DNA of 64,000 nucleotides, taken from Streptococcus shenyangsis. GTDB taxonomy: Bacteria > Bacillota > Bacilli > Lactobacillales > Streptococcaceae. The stretch spans positions 52,446 through 116,445 of the forward strand of contig NZ_VFSH01000007.1 in assembly GCF_006385785.1 (NCBI RefSeq). Reading direction: 5' to 3'. The notes beneath the pieces were generated by a model, which ran no database searches, had not been told where the DNA came from, and was given only the letters and a program-made list of their open reading frames with translations. This document shows positions 27,635 to 35,728 of this stretch, piece by piece. The first letter of the stretch is position 1; the number at the start of each line of letters is the position of its first letter. A program made the position numbers and the translations under genes.

Positions 27635-29110
27635 CTAATTAATTCCAACCGACTTAACAAATCTCATAAACGCTTCATGCCCAGACGGTGTATTCTTATA
27701 AACTCCTGCATCTTCCAGAACTCTCGCAAACACTTGTCCTACTTCGTGTTGAACTACGCTATTAACCTCTTCTTTATTAATGCGAGGATATTTTTCTTTC
27801 AATTGGTCGGCCCATTCTAAATGATAATCCGCAATTGCGTTATCCTCTCCTAAAAGATATTTTCCAACTTCTTCTAACTCTGGTTTCAAACGAGGTGGTA
27901 ATATCGCAAGTCCCATCACTTCGATTAACCCGATATTTTCCTTTTTAATATGTTGTACATCTTGATGAGGATGGAAAACACCATCTGGGTATTGTTCAGT
28001 AGTATGATTATCTCTTAGAACAATATCTAATTCATATCTCCCGTCCACTTTACGAGCAATAGGAGTCACCGTATGGTGTGGGACATCTTCAGTCATAGCA
28101 ATGATGTCTACTTCTAAATCTGAATATTCCCTCCACTTATTTAGAATTTTATTAGCTAAATCTAACAATCGATTTTTATTTTCACTTTGTAACCTAATTA
28201 CTGACATTGGCCATTTTACAATACCAGCATTAACATCCTCAAAGTCTTTAAAACGAAATTCACTCTCAAATTTTGCTTTTTCCATTGGGAAAATATGTTT
28301 CCCTCCCTGGTAGTGGTTATGACTAAGAATGGAGCCTCCTGAGATAGGAAGATCAGAATTTGAACCAGTAAAATATCCTGGCAAAATATCAACAATCTCC
28401 AATAATTGTTCAAATGTTTTAGAGGTAATAGCCATTGGTACATGTTGACTATTTAAAAATATCGCATGCTCATTAAAATATGAGTAGGGAGAATACTGGA
28501 ATCCCCATACTTCGTCACCAAGTTTCAACCGAATAATTCTATGATTCGAACGTGCTGGATAATTTATTCGCCCCTGATATCCTTCATTTTCCATACATAG
28601 TAAACATTTGGGATAATTAGTTGCTTTTACTAATTTTTCAGCAGCAATTGTTTTTGGATCTTTTTCGGGTTTTGACAAATTTATCGTAATCTCTAGCTCT
28701 CCGTATTTAGTTGATGATCGAAACTCAATATTCTTAGCAATAGCAGAAGTTTTAATATAATCACTATCTTTACTTAACTTATAAAACTCTTCAACTGCTT
28801 CTTGAGGTGATATATCATATGAACTCCAAAAAATATCATTTAATCGACTAGGTAAAGGAACTATGAAATTCATTAACTCTGCTCCTAAACATTCCTTTTC
28901 CTCGATTAAATCTTTAATTTTACCGTTTTTTAAGGCGATTTCCACTAAGTAATCTTTTATTTGTTTCAGGTCATTTTCATCGGAAATGCGATCAGTTCCC
29001 TCCTCACCTATTAACGCTAGTACTCTATTTTTCACATATATTTTGTCAATTTCATTATACATTCCGTATTCAATTACTCTATCAACAAAATTATCAATAA
29101 TTGTTTTCAT
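27635..29110 (-). CDS. galT: UDP-glucose--hexose-1-phosphate uridylyltransferase (copy 1)
   Basis: A 491-residue GalT of the Gram-positive (type 2) form. It shows [33 protein letters not shown] and [17 protein letters not shown], the last holding the histidine nucleophile region. It exchanges UMP between UDP-glucose and galactose 1-phosphate. It is clearly homologous over its full length to the copy at 48.2-49.7 kb, but this copy is more AT-rich and belongs to the operon behind pfbA, so the two are probably differently regulated. Confidence 0.93.
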   Translation of the reverse strand: MKTIIDNFVDRVIEYGMYNEIDKIYVKNRVLALIGEEGTDRISDENDLKQIKDYLVEIALKNGKIKDLIEEKECLGAELMNFIVPLPSRLNDIFWSSYDISPQEAVEEFYKLSKDSDYIKTSAIAKNIEFRSSTKYGELEITINLSKPEKDPKTIAAEKLVKATNYPKCLLCMENEGYQGRINYPARSNHRIIRLKLGDEVWGFQYSPYSYFNEHAIFLNSQHVPMAITSKTFEQLLEIVDILPGYFTGSNSDLPISGGSILSHNHYQGGKHIFPMEKAKFESEFRFKDFEDVNAGIVKWPMSVIRLQSENKNRLLDLANKILNKWREYSDLEVDIIAMTEDVPHHTVTPIARKVDGRYELDIVLRDNHTTEQYPDGVFHPHQDVQHIKKENIGLIEVMGLAILPPRLKPELEEVGKYLLGEDNAIADYHLEWADQLKEKYPRINKEEVNSVVQHEVGQVFARVLEDAGVYKNTPSGHEAFMRFVKSVGIN

Positions 29111-29122
29111 ATATTTTTCTTT

Positions 29123-29764
29123 CTAATTTATGTTCCCATATTTTCTATACATTATCCATTTATAAATTGATTGCGTAGTATGAGCAATTTTATCAAGGTG
29201 ATGAATAATATCTAAAGCACCAATTACTTCAGAAACATTCCCATCATCTTCAAATATGTAATTCATTATTTTATTTTCAATATTTGTACTAAGCTCTTCT
29301 ATCTCATTCTGTTTTTGTATAACAACCATATCTAAACATCCAGATTGTTCCTCTCTATAACAAGATATAGCCCTATTCATATGCAGTCCGATAACTTCAT
29401 GAAGTATTTTTATTTCTGAAATAATTTTCTTCAAAATTTCATTGCTTTGAATAATCTGTAGATTTTTTAAAATTTCAACAATTCTATCCCCAATACGTTC
29501 AATGTCAGTTGATATTTTTATTACACTAATAATTCTTCTTAAGTCATATGAAACGGGATGTTGTAAACAAATTAACTCATATCCTTTTTTATCAACATTT
29601 AGAACTGACTCATTTATGATTAAATCTTCTTTAATCAATTCTATTCGTTCTTCATTTGATAAATATTCAAATAACTTCTCATATTTATCAAGCACAGATA
29701 CCCAAATGGTCTCTAAATTATTTGATAATTCTATAATTTCATTTTCTAAATATAACCTTAACAT
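29123..29764 (-). CDS. PhoU-family protein
   Basis: A 213-residue helical protein with the two three-helix-bundle PhoU repeats (about 1-105 and 110-213), each carrying the E/D-x(2)-R-I/D pattern: ISTDIERIGDRIVEIL and GALDIIHHLDKIAHTT. PhoU normally represses Pst phosphate uptake and binds metals. No pst genes lie nearby, so this is an orphan PhoU-like protein sitting between galT and a PP2C phosphatase gene. It may bind metal or modulate a phosphate-related step in this operon; its partner is unknown. Confidence 0.8.
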   Translation of the reverse strand: MLRLYLENEIIELSNNLETIWVSVLDKYEKLFEYLSNEERIELIKEDLIINESVLNVDKKGYELICLQHPVSYDLRRIISVIKISTDIERIGDRIVEILKNLQIIQSNEILKKIISEIKILHEVIGLHMNRAISCYREEQSGCLDMVVIQKQNEIEELSTNIENKIMNYIFEDDGNVSEVIGALDIIHHLDKIAHTTQSIYKWIMYRKYGNIN

Positions 29765-29821
29765 TTAGGTACCTCTTCTTAACAAAGTTCAATAGTAACA
29801 ATTAATATTTTAAACAATATA

Positions 29822-30568
29822 TCAAACATCAATAACTAGAATACTTGCATCATCTTTCTTTCCATAGATTGGATCAATAGCAGAAGAATTTAATCTCATC
29901 TTAATTAACTCTTCAAAAGTTTTATTTTGATTATTTTGATAGAATTCATAAAAGCCATCGCTCATTAAAACAATTTGTTCACTAGTAACATCTATTTGAT
30001 TAATAATAGCATGGTCTAAAAATCTCTCATCCAACGAACCTATCCAGTACCCACTCGGTTGATTAGATAATTTTCTGATTTTTTGTAAAATAATTTTTTT
30101 ATTTAAAACACTATTTGTACCAATTGAGTCTTTTATCTCATTTTTCCCTTTTTCAAATAAGTTATCTACTCTATGATCAGTTATTTCCATTTCGTTTACT
30201 AACATGACGCAGTCACCTAGCATCATATACTCCAACTTTTTTTCTGAAAGTTTAGCAAATATAAAAGCAAATGTTGGTAAGCGATAATACTCTGTTAATT
30301 CATATGAGTTTAAACCGATTTCATCTTTAACCTCGAGTAAAGCAGTTTCAAATATTTGTTTAAGAGTTTTTGATTCTTTACAATTAACCGACAAACTTTC
30401 TGATAAAATATGTACAACTTCTGAGACTGAATAACCTATCTCCTCTTTAGAATTATATAAATCTGTAGCTCCATCAATAATCCAAAAATACTGATTTTGT
30501 GAACCTACAGCATCCTCATTTTCTACGGAACTTCCTTGTATCGAACAAATTTTATTTATCTTTACCAT
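29822..30568 (-). CDS. PP2C-type (PPM) protein phosphatase
   Basis: A 248-residue protein with the metal-binding aspartates of PPM phosphatases: NEDA (Asp19), WIIDGAT (Asp32), LGDCVML, LMSDGFYEF and KKDDASILVI near the C terminus. It should be a cytoplasmic Mn/Mg-dependent serine/threonine phosphatase; the target is not known. It is distinct from the housekeeping PhpP usually paired with StkP. Its start overlaps the end of pfbA by 17 bases in another frame, so translation is probably coupled to the surface protein gene. Confidence 0.82.
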   Translation of the reverse strand: MVKINKICSIQGSSVENEDAVGSQNQYFWIIDGATDLYNSKEEIGYSVSEVVHILSESLSVNCKESKTLKQIFETALLEVKDEIGLNSYELTEYYRLPTFAFIFAKLSEKKLEYMMLGDCVMLVNEMEITDHRVDNLFEKGKNEIKDSIGTNSVLNKKIILQKIRKLSNQPSGYWIGSLDERFLDHAIINQIDVTSEQIVLMSDGFYEFYQNNQNKTFEELIKMRLNSSAIDPIYGKKDDASILVIDV

Positions 30569-32660
30569 AATACTTCAACCCTTTTAGTGTCAAAAGTAAA
30601 CCAATTCCTGTCACTGTTAAGAATAGTTCCATAATCTTGTTCGAACCAGTCTTTGGTAATTTTTGTTTTACCTCTACTATTTCTTTAGATTTATTAATAT
30701 GATTTTCAGTTTCTCTGCCATCTCCAACTATTTTATGGTTCACTTCTTCTATCTTATTATCTTGTTTATTGTCGATCTTGTCATTAATTTGTCTATTATC
30801 TTTACTTGAGTTAAACTCTCCTTTCTTCTGGTTACTATCAATTACATTATTTGAATTAGATTGTTTTTCATGCACATATGAACTTGTTTTAAATTTTTCC
30901 TCTTTGTTTTTTTCTTTTTCGTTTTTATCACTTAAGTTATTTGTTACAATTTTGTAAAGCCCATTCTCCGTTACAATATTGAAATTACCATCGCTATCAC
31001 GTATAACTGGTTCTTTCCCATTTGCATTAGATTTGATGAATGATATATACTTACCGGATAAATTATAAAATTGGTTATTTAAAACGGTTATTTTACCCTT
31101 TGAATCCTCAATAACAATTCCTTCTTTACCACCGAATATACTATTCTCTGAGACTACTAAATTATCACTAACTCGTAATAATTCAATATTTGGTTGTTCT
31201 GTTTCCTTAGAATTATTATTAATTACATTTTTTGTTACAGTAATATCTGATACTTTTCCTAAATATTCTGCACTATCTTTTGCTACTCTAATAGCCTTTG
31301 TTTTAGGATCAGAAATATAAAATGTATTTTCAGTAATAACGACTTTCTTATTTAAATCAAGTTCATCTTTTACATTTTTATAACTAAAAGCATTTATTAA
31401 GGCTGCACCATTTTCTCTATAATGTACACTTTCTCCTTTTACTTTCTTATCAAATCTATTTCCTTTAATTAAAATATCAGTAAATCCAGTAAAACGTACA
31501 CCAGAATACATCATGTTATCAAAATGATTATTTAAAATTTTAATATTAGAGGGGTTCTGTGTCGACAATGTTTGATAGTGTGTACCAATTGCTGTTACTA
31601 ATTCTCCAGATTTATCACTTTTACCAAAATATGAATTTTGAATAGTAACATTTTCAGATTTTTTCCCATCATCATTCAAAGCATAAGGAAAACCTTTTCT
31701 AGTCAATGGTTCAATCTGAATACTCTCCTTACTTATAATTTGCCCATCTTTCATAGTTTTAGGTAAAGCTTGACCAAGAAAACGAGAATTATCGACTAAT
31801 ACATTTTTCGAACCTGCAATTTGAATAGCATGCCCTTGATAACTATCCTTGAATGTTACATTTTTTATAGTTACGTTATTTGAATTCCCAATAGCAAATG
31901 CACCTGAAGAATTTATAAGTGGTAGATTTTTTGCTTTAGTTCCTTCTTCATTCAAAGCACCGTTCATATCAATAGTACCACCAGAATAACTAATATCTTC
32001 TGTTGGGCCCCATTCTACTTGCGCACCATCATCCGTAAATAAACCTGTCATAAAAACAATAGAAGGGTGATTCTTAATATTTATACCATTTAGAATGGTA
32101 GCTTTCTCATTCAATTCTAAGTGTGTATGACTTTTTAAAAAAACAATTTCTTTTACTAAATAAGTTCCTTCAGGAAAATATACATTTCCTCCACCTAGTC
32201 CTTTAGCTGCAGCATCTATTGTATCTTGAATTGCTTGACGATCATCATTAACCCCGTCACCTATTGCTCCATAATCTTTAACATTCAAAGCTACGTGTTC
32301 GTTCAGATTAGTACTTAAAATAGTATTCACTTCCATCCCAGAGATGTTACCAATCATAGTATCATTTGTTATATCAGGTTTATTTTGATTAATACTCACT
32401 CCTCCATTATTATCAGTACTTAAACTTGAATTGTTATCAAGACTGAGAGTATCAGAATGGGGTTCCGCAGATAATGATGTAGATGTGCTACTCAACAAAG
32501 AGTTCATTTGCATATTATCTTTAGACGAAGAAGTTTCACCAACTACTTCATTAGCTAAAACACTTTGTGTTCCAATAAATAAAACCGCTAAGAGAACTGA
32601 GCAAACTCCCACCTTAGACTTACGAATAGAGAAAACCTCATTTTGTTGAAAAGATTTCAT
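30552..32660 (-). CDS. pfbA: LPXTG-anchored parallel beta-helix surface protein (PfbA-like)
   Basis: A 702-residue surface protein. It begins with a YSIRK-type signal (FSIRK at 10-14, hydrophobic core, probable cleavage after VLA near 37). A serine/asparagine-rich linker follows, then a right-handed beta-helix domain starting VKDYGAIGDGVNDDRQAI (about 127), the pectate-lyase/GH28-like fold, to about 560. A lysine/asparagine-rich wall-spanning region leads to LPKTG (668-672), a hydrophobic segment and a basic tail. Pneumococcal PfbA binds plasmin(ogen) and fibronectin. Whether the helix also has carbohydrate lyase activity is uncertain. The ATG at 32660 follows TTGGAGGC. First gene of a five-gene operon. 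Confidence 0.88.
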   Translation of the reverse strand: MKSFQQNEVFSIRKSKVGVCSVLLAVLFIGTQSVLANEVVGETSSSKDNMQMNSLLSSTSTSLSAEPHSDTLSLDNNSSLSTDNNGGVSINQNKPDITNDTMIGNISGMEVNTILSTNLNEHVALNVKDYGAIGDGVNDDRQAIQDTIDAAAKGLGGGNVYFPEGTYLVKEIVFLKSHTHLELNEKATILNGINIKNHPSIVFMTGLFTDDGAQVEWGPTEDISYSGGTIDMNGALNEEGTKAKNLPLINSSGAFAIGNSNNVTIKNVTFKDSYQGHAIQIAGSKNVLVDNSRFLGQALPKTMKDGQIISKESIQIEPLTRKGFPYALNDDGKKSENVTIQNSYFGKSDKSGELVTAIGTHYQTLSTQNPSNIKILNNHFDNMMYSGVRFTGFTDILIKGNRFDKKVKGESVHYRENGAALINAFSYKNVKDELDLNKKVVITENTFYISDPKTKAIRVAKDSAEYLGKVSDITVTKNVINNNSKETEQPNIELLRVSDNLVVSENSIFGGKEGIVIEDSKGKITVLNNQFYNLSGKYISFIKSNANGKEPVIRDSDGNFNIVTENGLYKIVTNNLSDKNEKEKNKEEKFKTSSYVHEKQSNSNNVIDSNQKKGEFNSSKDNRQINDKIDNKQDNKIEEVNHKIVGDGRETENHINKSKEIVEVKQKLPKTGSNKIMELFLTVTGIGLLLTLKGLKYYGKDK

Positions 32661-32719
32661 ATTAGCCTCCAATTAAAAATATTATGTCCTAATTTAATAT
32701 TCATATAAATTCCATACCA

Positions 32720-32743
32720 GAAAATGACACCGCTGTCATTTTC
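32720..32743 (-). promoter_or_regulatory. 24-bp palindrome with LacI-type operator at the pfbA promoter
   Basis: GAAAATGACA-N4-TGTCATTTTC is a perfect inverted repeat with 10-base arms. Its core, TGACACCGCTGTCA (32725-32738), has a central CG and matches the operator at 26452-26465. It lies just downstream of the -10, as in the importer promoter. Confidence 0.85.
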
Positions 32744-32746
32744 TTT

Positions 32747-32775
32747 ATAATATATTTTTAAATCAAAATTGTCAA
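32747..32775 (-). promoter_or_regulatory. Promoter of the pfbA-PP2C-phoU-galT-galE operon
   Basis: Minus strand -35 TTGACA (32775-32770), 17-base spacer, -10 TATTAT (32752-32747). It is about 85 bases upstream of the pfbA start codon. Confidence 0.8.
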
Positions 32776-32779
32776 GGAA

Positions 32780-33235
32780 TAACACAATAAAATATCAAAA
32801 TTGTGAAAGCGTGACCATTTATATATCTAACCATACTTCTAATAATTCTTTAACCTTCCATTCAAAAGTGATTACTATCTTTCTTAGCTTGAACATAAAA
32901 ATATCCTATTCACTGTATTTAAAGCATGTTGACATCTCGTAAAATACTAATTTATAAATACAAGAACAAATATCTTGTCATGCAAGCATTCGCCAGGTAT
33001 ATTTACATGAATATCGTTCATATAGCGGATTGAAATCAAAACAATACAATATATTTCTTAAATAGATTTTCTATAAAAGCTAGATTCAAGCTCTATAAAA
33101 ATAGACGCAGTTCTTCTAAAATACTGGAATAGGACATATAGATCATTGTAGACACGTGTTTTATAGATTATTTCAAAAGAATGACTAGAACATGAAAAAT
33201 AGTCTCAAAACTTTGAACAATATTCTGAAAACAAA
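32780..33235. other. Gene-free stretch
   Basis: AT-rich DNA with no frame that looks coding on either strand. Nothing beyond short unremarkable repeats was recognised. Confidence 0.45.
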
Positions 33236-33238
33236 AAA

Positions 33239-33286
33239 GAAAGACGCGAGTTTCCACAACCTCATTCGTGGAAACTCGCGTCTTTC
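33239..33286 (-). terminator. Long-stem terminator
   Basis: GAAAGACGCGAGTTTCCAC and its exact reverse complement form a 19-bp stem with a 10-base loop. The minus strand continues CTTTTTTGTTTTC. It lies about 300 bases past the aminotransferase gene, beyond a RUP element, so it may be that operon's original terminator. Confidence 0.75.
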
Positions 33287-33399
33287 AAAAAATAGGGTGA
33301 ATTGAAAACTAGAACAAGACACTACATTTTCTAAATGATGCCTAATAAAAATTCTAAATGCTACACCAAATTGCTCACATCTCATTTCAAACCATACAG

Positions 33400-33501
33400 T
33401 ATATTGAAACTATAAGAGTACACCTTTGCTTCTAAAATATTGCTAGAAATTAATTTGACTATCCTGATTGATTTGTCCTGTTTTTATTTCATTTTACTAT
33501 A
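33400..33501. repeat. RUP element
   Basis: About 102 bases bounded by TATATTGAAAC and CATTTTACTATA, with the internal GCTTCTAAAATATTGCTAGAAA and GATTGATTTGTCCTG typical of RUP, the small IS630-Spn1-derived intergenic repeat of pneumococcus and relatives. A second copy is at 60625-60734. Confidence 0.75.
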
Positions 33502-33581
33502 GGACTTTCAATTGAAAACAACAGTTTTACACTCAATTAGACTTTTTAGAAACAGAATCACTATTACTTGACTGTAGTTTG

Positions 33582-34808
33582 TCATTTTTTTGATGAAGTT
33601 AGCACTTTTTCAGAAACTGTTTTGAAAGTCTCAATGATATAGTCCACTTCTTCATCGCTTAATTTAGTGTGAAGAGGGAGCGTAATTTCATTTTCAAAGA
33701 AGGTATAAGCCTTAGGATAATTCGCCATATCAAAACCAAGATTCTTATAAGCTGTCAAGAGCGGAAGTGGCTTGTAATGTACGTTACTTGCAATTCCTGC
33801 TTTAGCCAGTTCTTGGATAATAAGATTGCGTTCTTCTAAGCTCGCTCCTTCTACATGGGTGATATAGAGATGGCGTGAAGATTCGACAGTTTCAGTCTTA
33901 TGTGCCAAAGGATGAATGCGAGAACCTGCAAAACCACGATCATAACGGTCCACGATGTCCTTACGACGTTGCAACAAACTTGGGTAACGGTCCAATTGTA
34001 CCAAACCAAGTGAAGCCATGATATCGGTCATGTTACACTTATAGGCTGGTGTGACGATATCGTATTCCCATGAACCCAGTTGCATCTTAGCAAGTGCATC
34101 CTTAGTTTGACCATGAAGGGAAAGAATTTGGAATTCCTTGTACATCTCTTCGTCGTCAATCGCTGGATTGGCTTTCCAAGTCGCACTTCCACCTTCTGCC
34201 GTTGTAAAGTTCTTAACGGCGTGGAAAGAGAAGGAAGTAAAGTCAGCGATAGAACCAGCTGGTTGTCCTTTATATGTAGATCCCAAAGCATGGGCACTAT
34301 CAGAAACAATCACGATACGGTTAAAGGCCTTTTGCCACTTGCTTGAAGCAGTAAAGAGATCACGTTTTTTCTCCACAACTTGGAATAAACGGTCATAGTC
34401 GCAAACAATCCCCGCAAGTTCAACTGGAATAATCACCTTAGTCTTTTCAGTAATGGCTTGCTCCAGCAAGTCATAGTCCATCTCAAACGTATCTGCTTGG
34501 ATATCCACCATGACAGGTGTTGCTCCTACGTGAGTGATGACACTACATGAAGCTGTATAGGTCATGGCTGGAACGATGACTTCATCACCAGGTCCCACTT
34601 CCAAGACGCGCAAAATCAACTCAAGAGCGGCAGTTGCAGAATTGAGGCAGACAGTCTTAGGCGTCTGTGTGTATTGAGACAAGCGACGCTCCAGTTCTTT
34701 TGTCTTAGGACCTGTTGTAATCCAACCAGAACGCAGAGTGTCTGCTACTTCAGCAATTTCTGCTTCTGTAATATCGGGTGGTGAAAATGGAATATTGTAA
34801 TTTGGCAT
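33582..34808 (-). CDS. DegT/DnrJ/EryC1/StrS-family sugar aminotransferase
   Basis: A 408-residue PLP enzyme that aminates nucleotide-activated keto sugars. Motifs are GWITTGPKTKELE near residue 30, the DSAHALGSTY region, and the PLP lysine in SFHAVKNFTTAEGG (about 196). The orthologue in pneumococcus is assigned to making UDP-AATGal (2-acetamido-4-amino-2,4,6-trideoxygalactose) for teichoic acids, acting after a 4,6-dehydratase encoded elsewhere; the adjacent phosphosugar transferase gene agrees. The start is ATG 34808 because AAGGAG lies 9 bases upstream. Confidence 0.88.
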   Translation of the reverse strand: MPNYNIPFSPPDITEAEIAEVADTLRSGWITTGPKTKELERRLSQYTQTPKTVCLNSATAALELILRVLEVGPGDEVIVPAMTYTASCSVITHVGATPVMVDIQADTFEMDYDLLEQAITEKTKVIIPVELAGIVCDYDRLFQVVEKKRDLFTASSKWQKAFNRIVIVSDSAHALGSTYKGQPAGSIADFTSFSFHAVKNFTTAEGGSATWKANPAIDDEEMYKEFQILSLHGQTKDALAKMQLGSWEYDIVTPAYKCNMTDIMASLGLVQLDRYPSLLQRRKDIVDRYDRGFAGSRIHPLAHKTETVESSRHLYITHVEGASLEERNLIIQELAKAGIASNVHYKPLPLLTAYKNLGFDMANYPKAYTFFENEITLPLHTKLSDEEVDYIIETFKTVSEKVLTSSKK

Positions 34809-34850
34809 TGATTTGCTCCTTTTATCTGTACTCATTTTCTCATGACTACT

Positions 34851-35543
34851 TTATTTTAGCACTTCAAACACGGTTTGAAACATGATTTTGATGTCTCCAA
34901 GGAAACTAAATTCTCGGAGATAAGTGAGGTTATAGCGCATCTTTTCAGGAAGAACATGCTCTATATAGACTTGGTCAACTGACAGGCCTTTATCCGTCAT
35001 TTGACTGATGATAGTGTCCTCATCCTTATAGTTGATGCTGGCTGGAGAGGTAATCCCTGCTGGTAAAAGCAAGGTCGCCATCATTTCAGGGCTATACTGC
35101 TCTGTGTAACGTGGAACTTCAGGACGCGTCCCTACAAAGGACATCTCGCCTTTAAGAACATTGACCAACTGAGGCAGTTCATCCAAACGGACACGGCGGA
35201 TAAAATTGCCAACCTTGGTAATGCGGCTATCGTTAGCAGAAGTCACCAGACTCCCTTTTTTATCCGCATCCGTCACCATGGTACGGAACTTCCAAATCTT
35301 GAAAGGTCGATTGTACTGGGTCACGCGCTCTTGTTTGTAAATCACTGGCCCCTTGCTATCCAACTTGATCCATATGCTCAAGATGAGAAAGATAGGAGAG
35401 GTCAGAACCAGTAAGACCAAGGCTAGGACCCAGTCCAAGCAACGCTTGAAAATCAGCGAACCCTTCCTTTTAGAGACAAGCTGGTAGTAAGACTCAACCT
35501 CGCTTGATTTCATTTCCACGGGCAAGTCTTCCCATTTCAGCAT
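34851..35543 (-). CDS. Undecaprenyl-phosphate sugar-1-phosphate transferase
   Basis: A 230-residue bacterial sugar transferase. One N-terminal membrane segment (about 34-58) is followed by the catalytic domain: KLDSKGPVIYKQERV, WKFRTMVTDADKKG, VRLDELPQLVNVLKGEMSFVGTRPEVP and PAGITSPASI. The pneumococcal orthologue is thought to start teichoic acid repeat synthesis by moving AATGal-1-phosphate to undecaprenyl phosphate. It lies 42 bases upstream of the aminotransferase gene, in one operon. AAAGGAG supports the start. Confidence 0.88.
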   Translation of the reverse strand: MLKWEDLPVEMKSSEVESYYQLVSKRKGSLIFKRCLDWVLALVLLVLTSPIFLILSIWIKLDSKGPVIYKQERVTQYNRPFKIWKFRTMVTDADKKGSLVTSANDSRITKVGNFIRRVRLDELPQLVNVLKGEMSFVGTRPEVPRYTEQYSPEMMATLLLPAGITSPASINYKDEDTIISQMTDKGLSVDQVYIEHVLPEKMRYNLTYLREFSFLGDIKIMFQTVFEVLK

Positions 35544-35648
35544 GCTGTTTCTCCTTTGTGTTTATTATACTATTTGTCAACATTTTTCATTATACCACAA
35601 AATGGAAAAGGCGGTGAAAGAAATCTGTAATTTGAAGGATTTCCTTCT

Positions 35649-35728
35649 TACACTCAATGAAAATCAAAGTACAGCTTTGAGGTTGTGTATAAAATTGACC
35701 TGGTTTGAAGAGATTTTCAAAGAGTATT
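35649..35728. repeat. Short BOX element (boxA-boxC type)
   Basis: TACACTCAATGAAAATC at one end and GAAGAGATTTTCAAAGAGTATTA at the other are the conserved BOX termini; the internal boxB part is absent. The stop codon of the adjacent ABC exporter gene (TAA, 35729-35727) is formed by this end of the BOX. Confidence 0.75.

Noticed and set aside
33185..33385. 66-residue frame on the minus strand near the long-stem hairpin
   Set aside because: It spans the terminator hairpin, has no ribosome binding site and no recognisable features; treated as chance.
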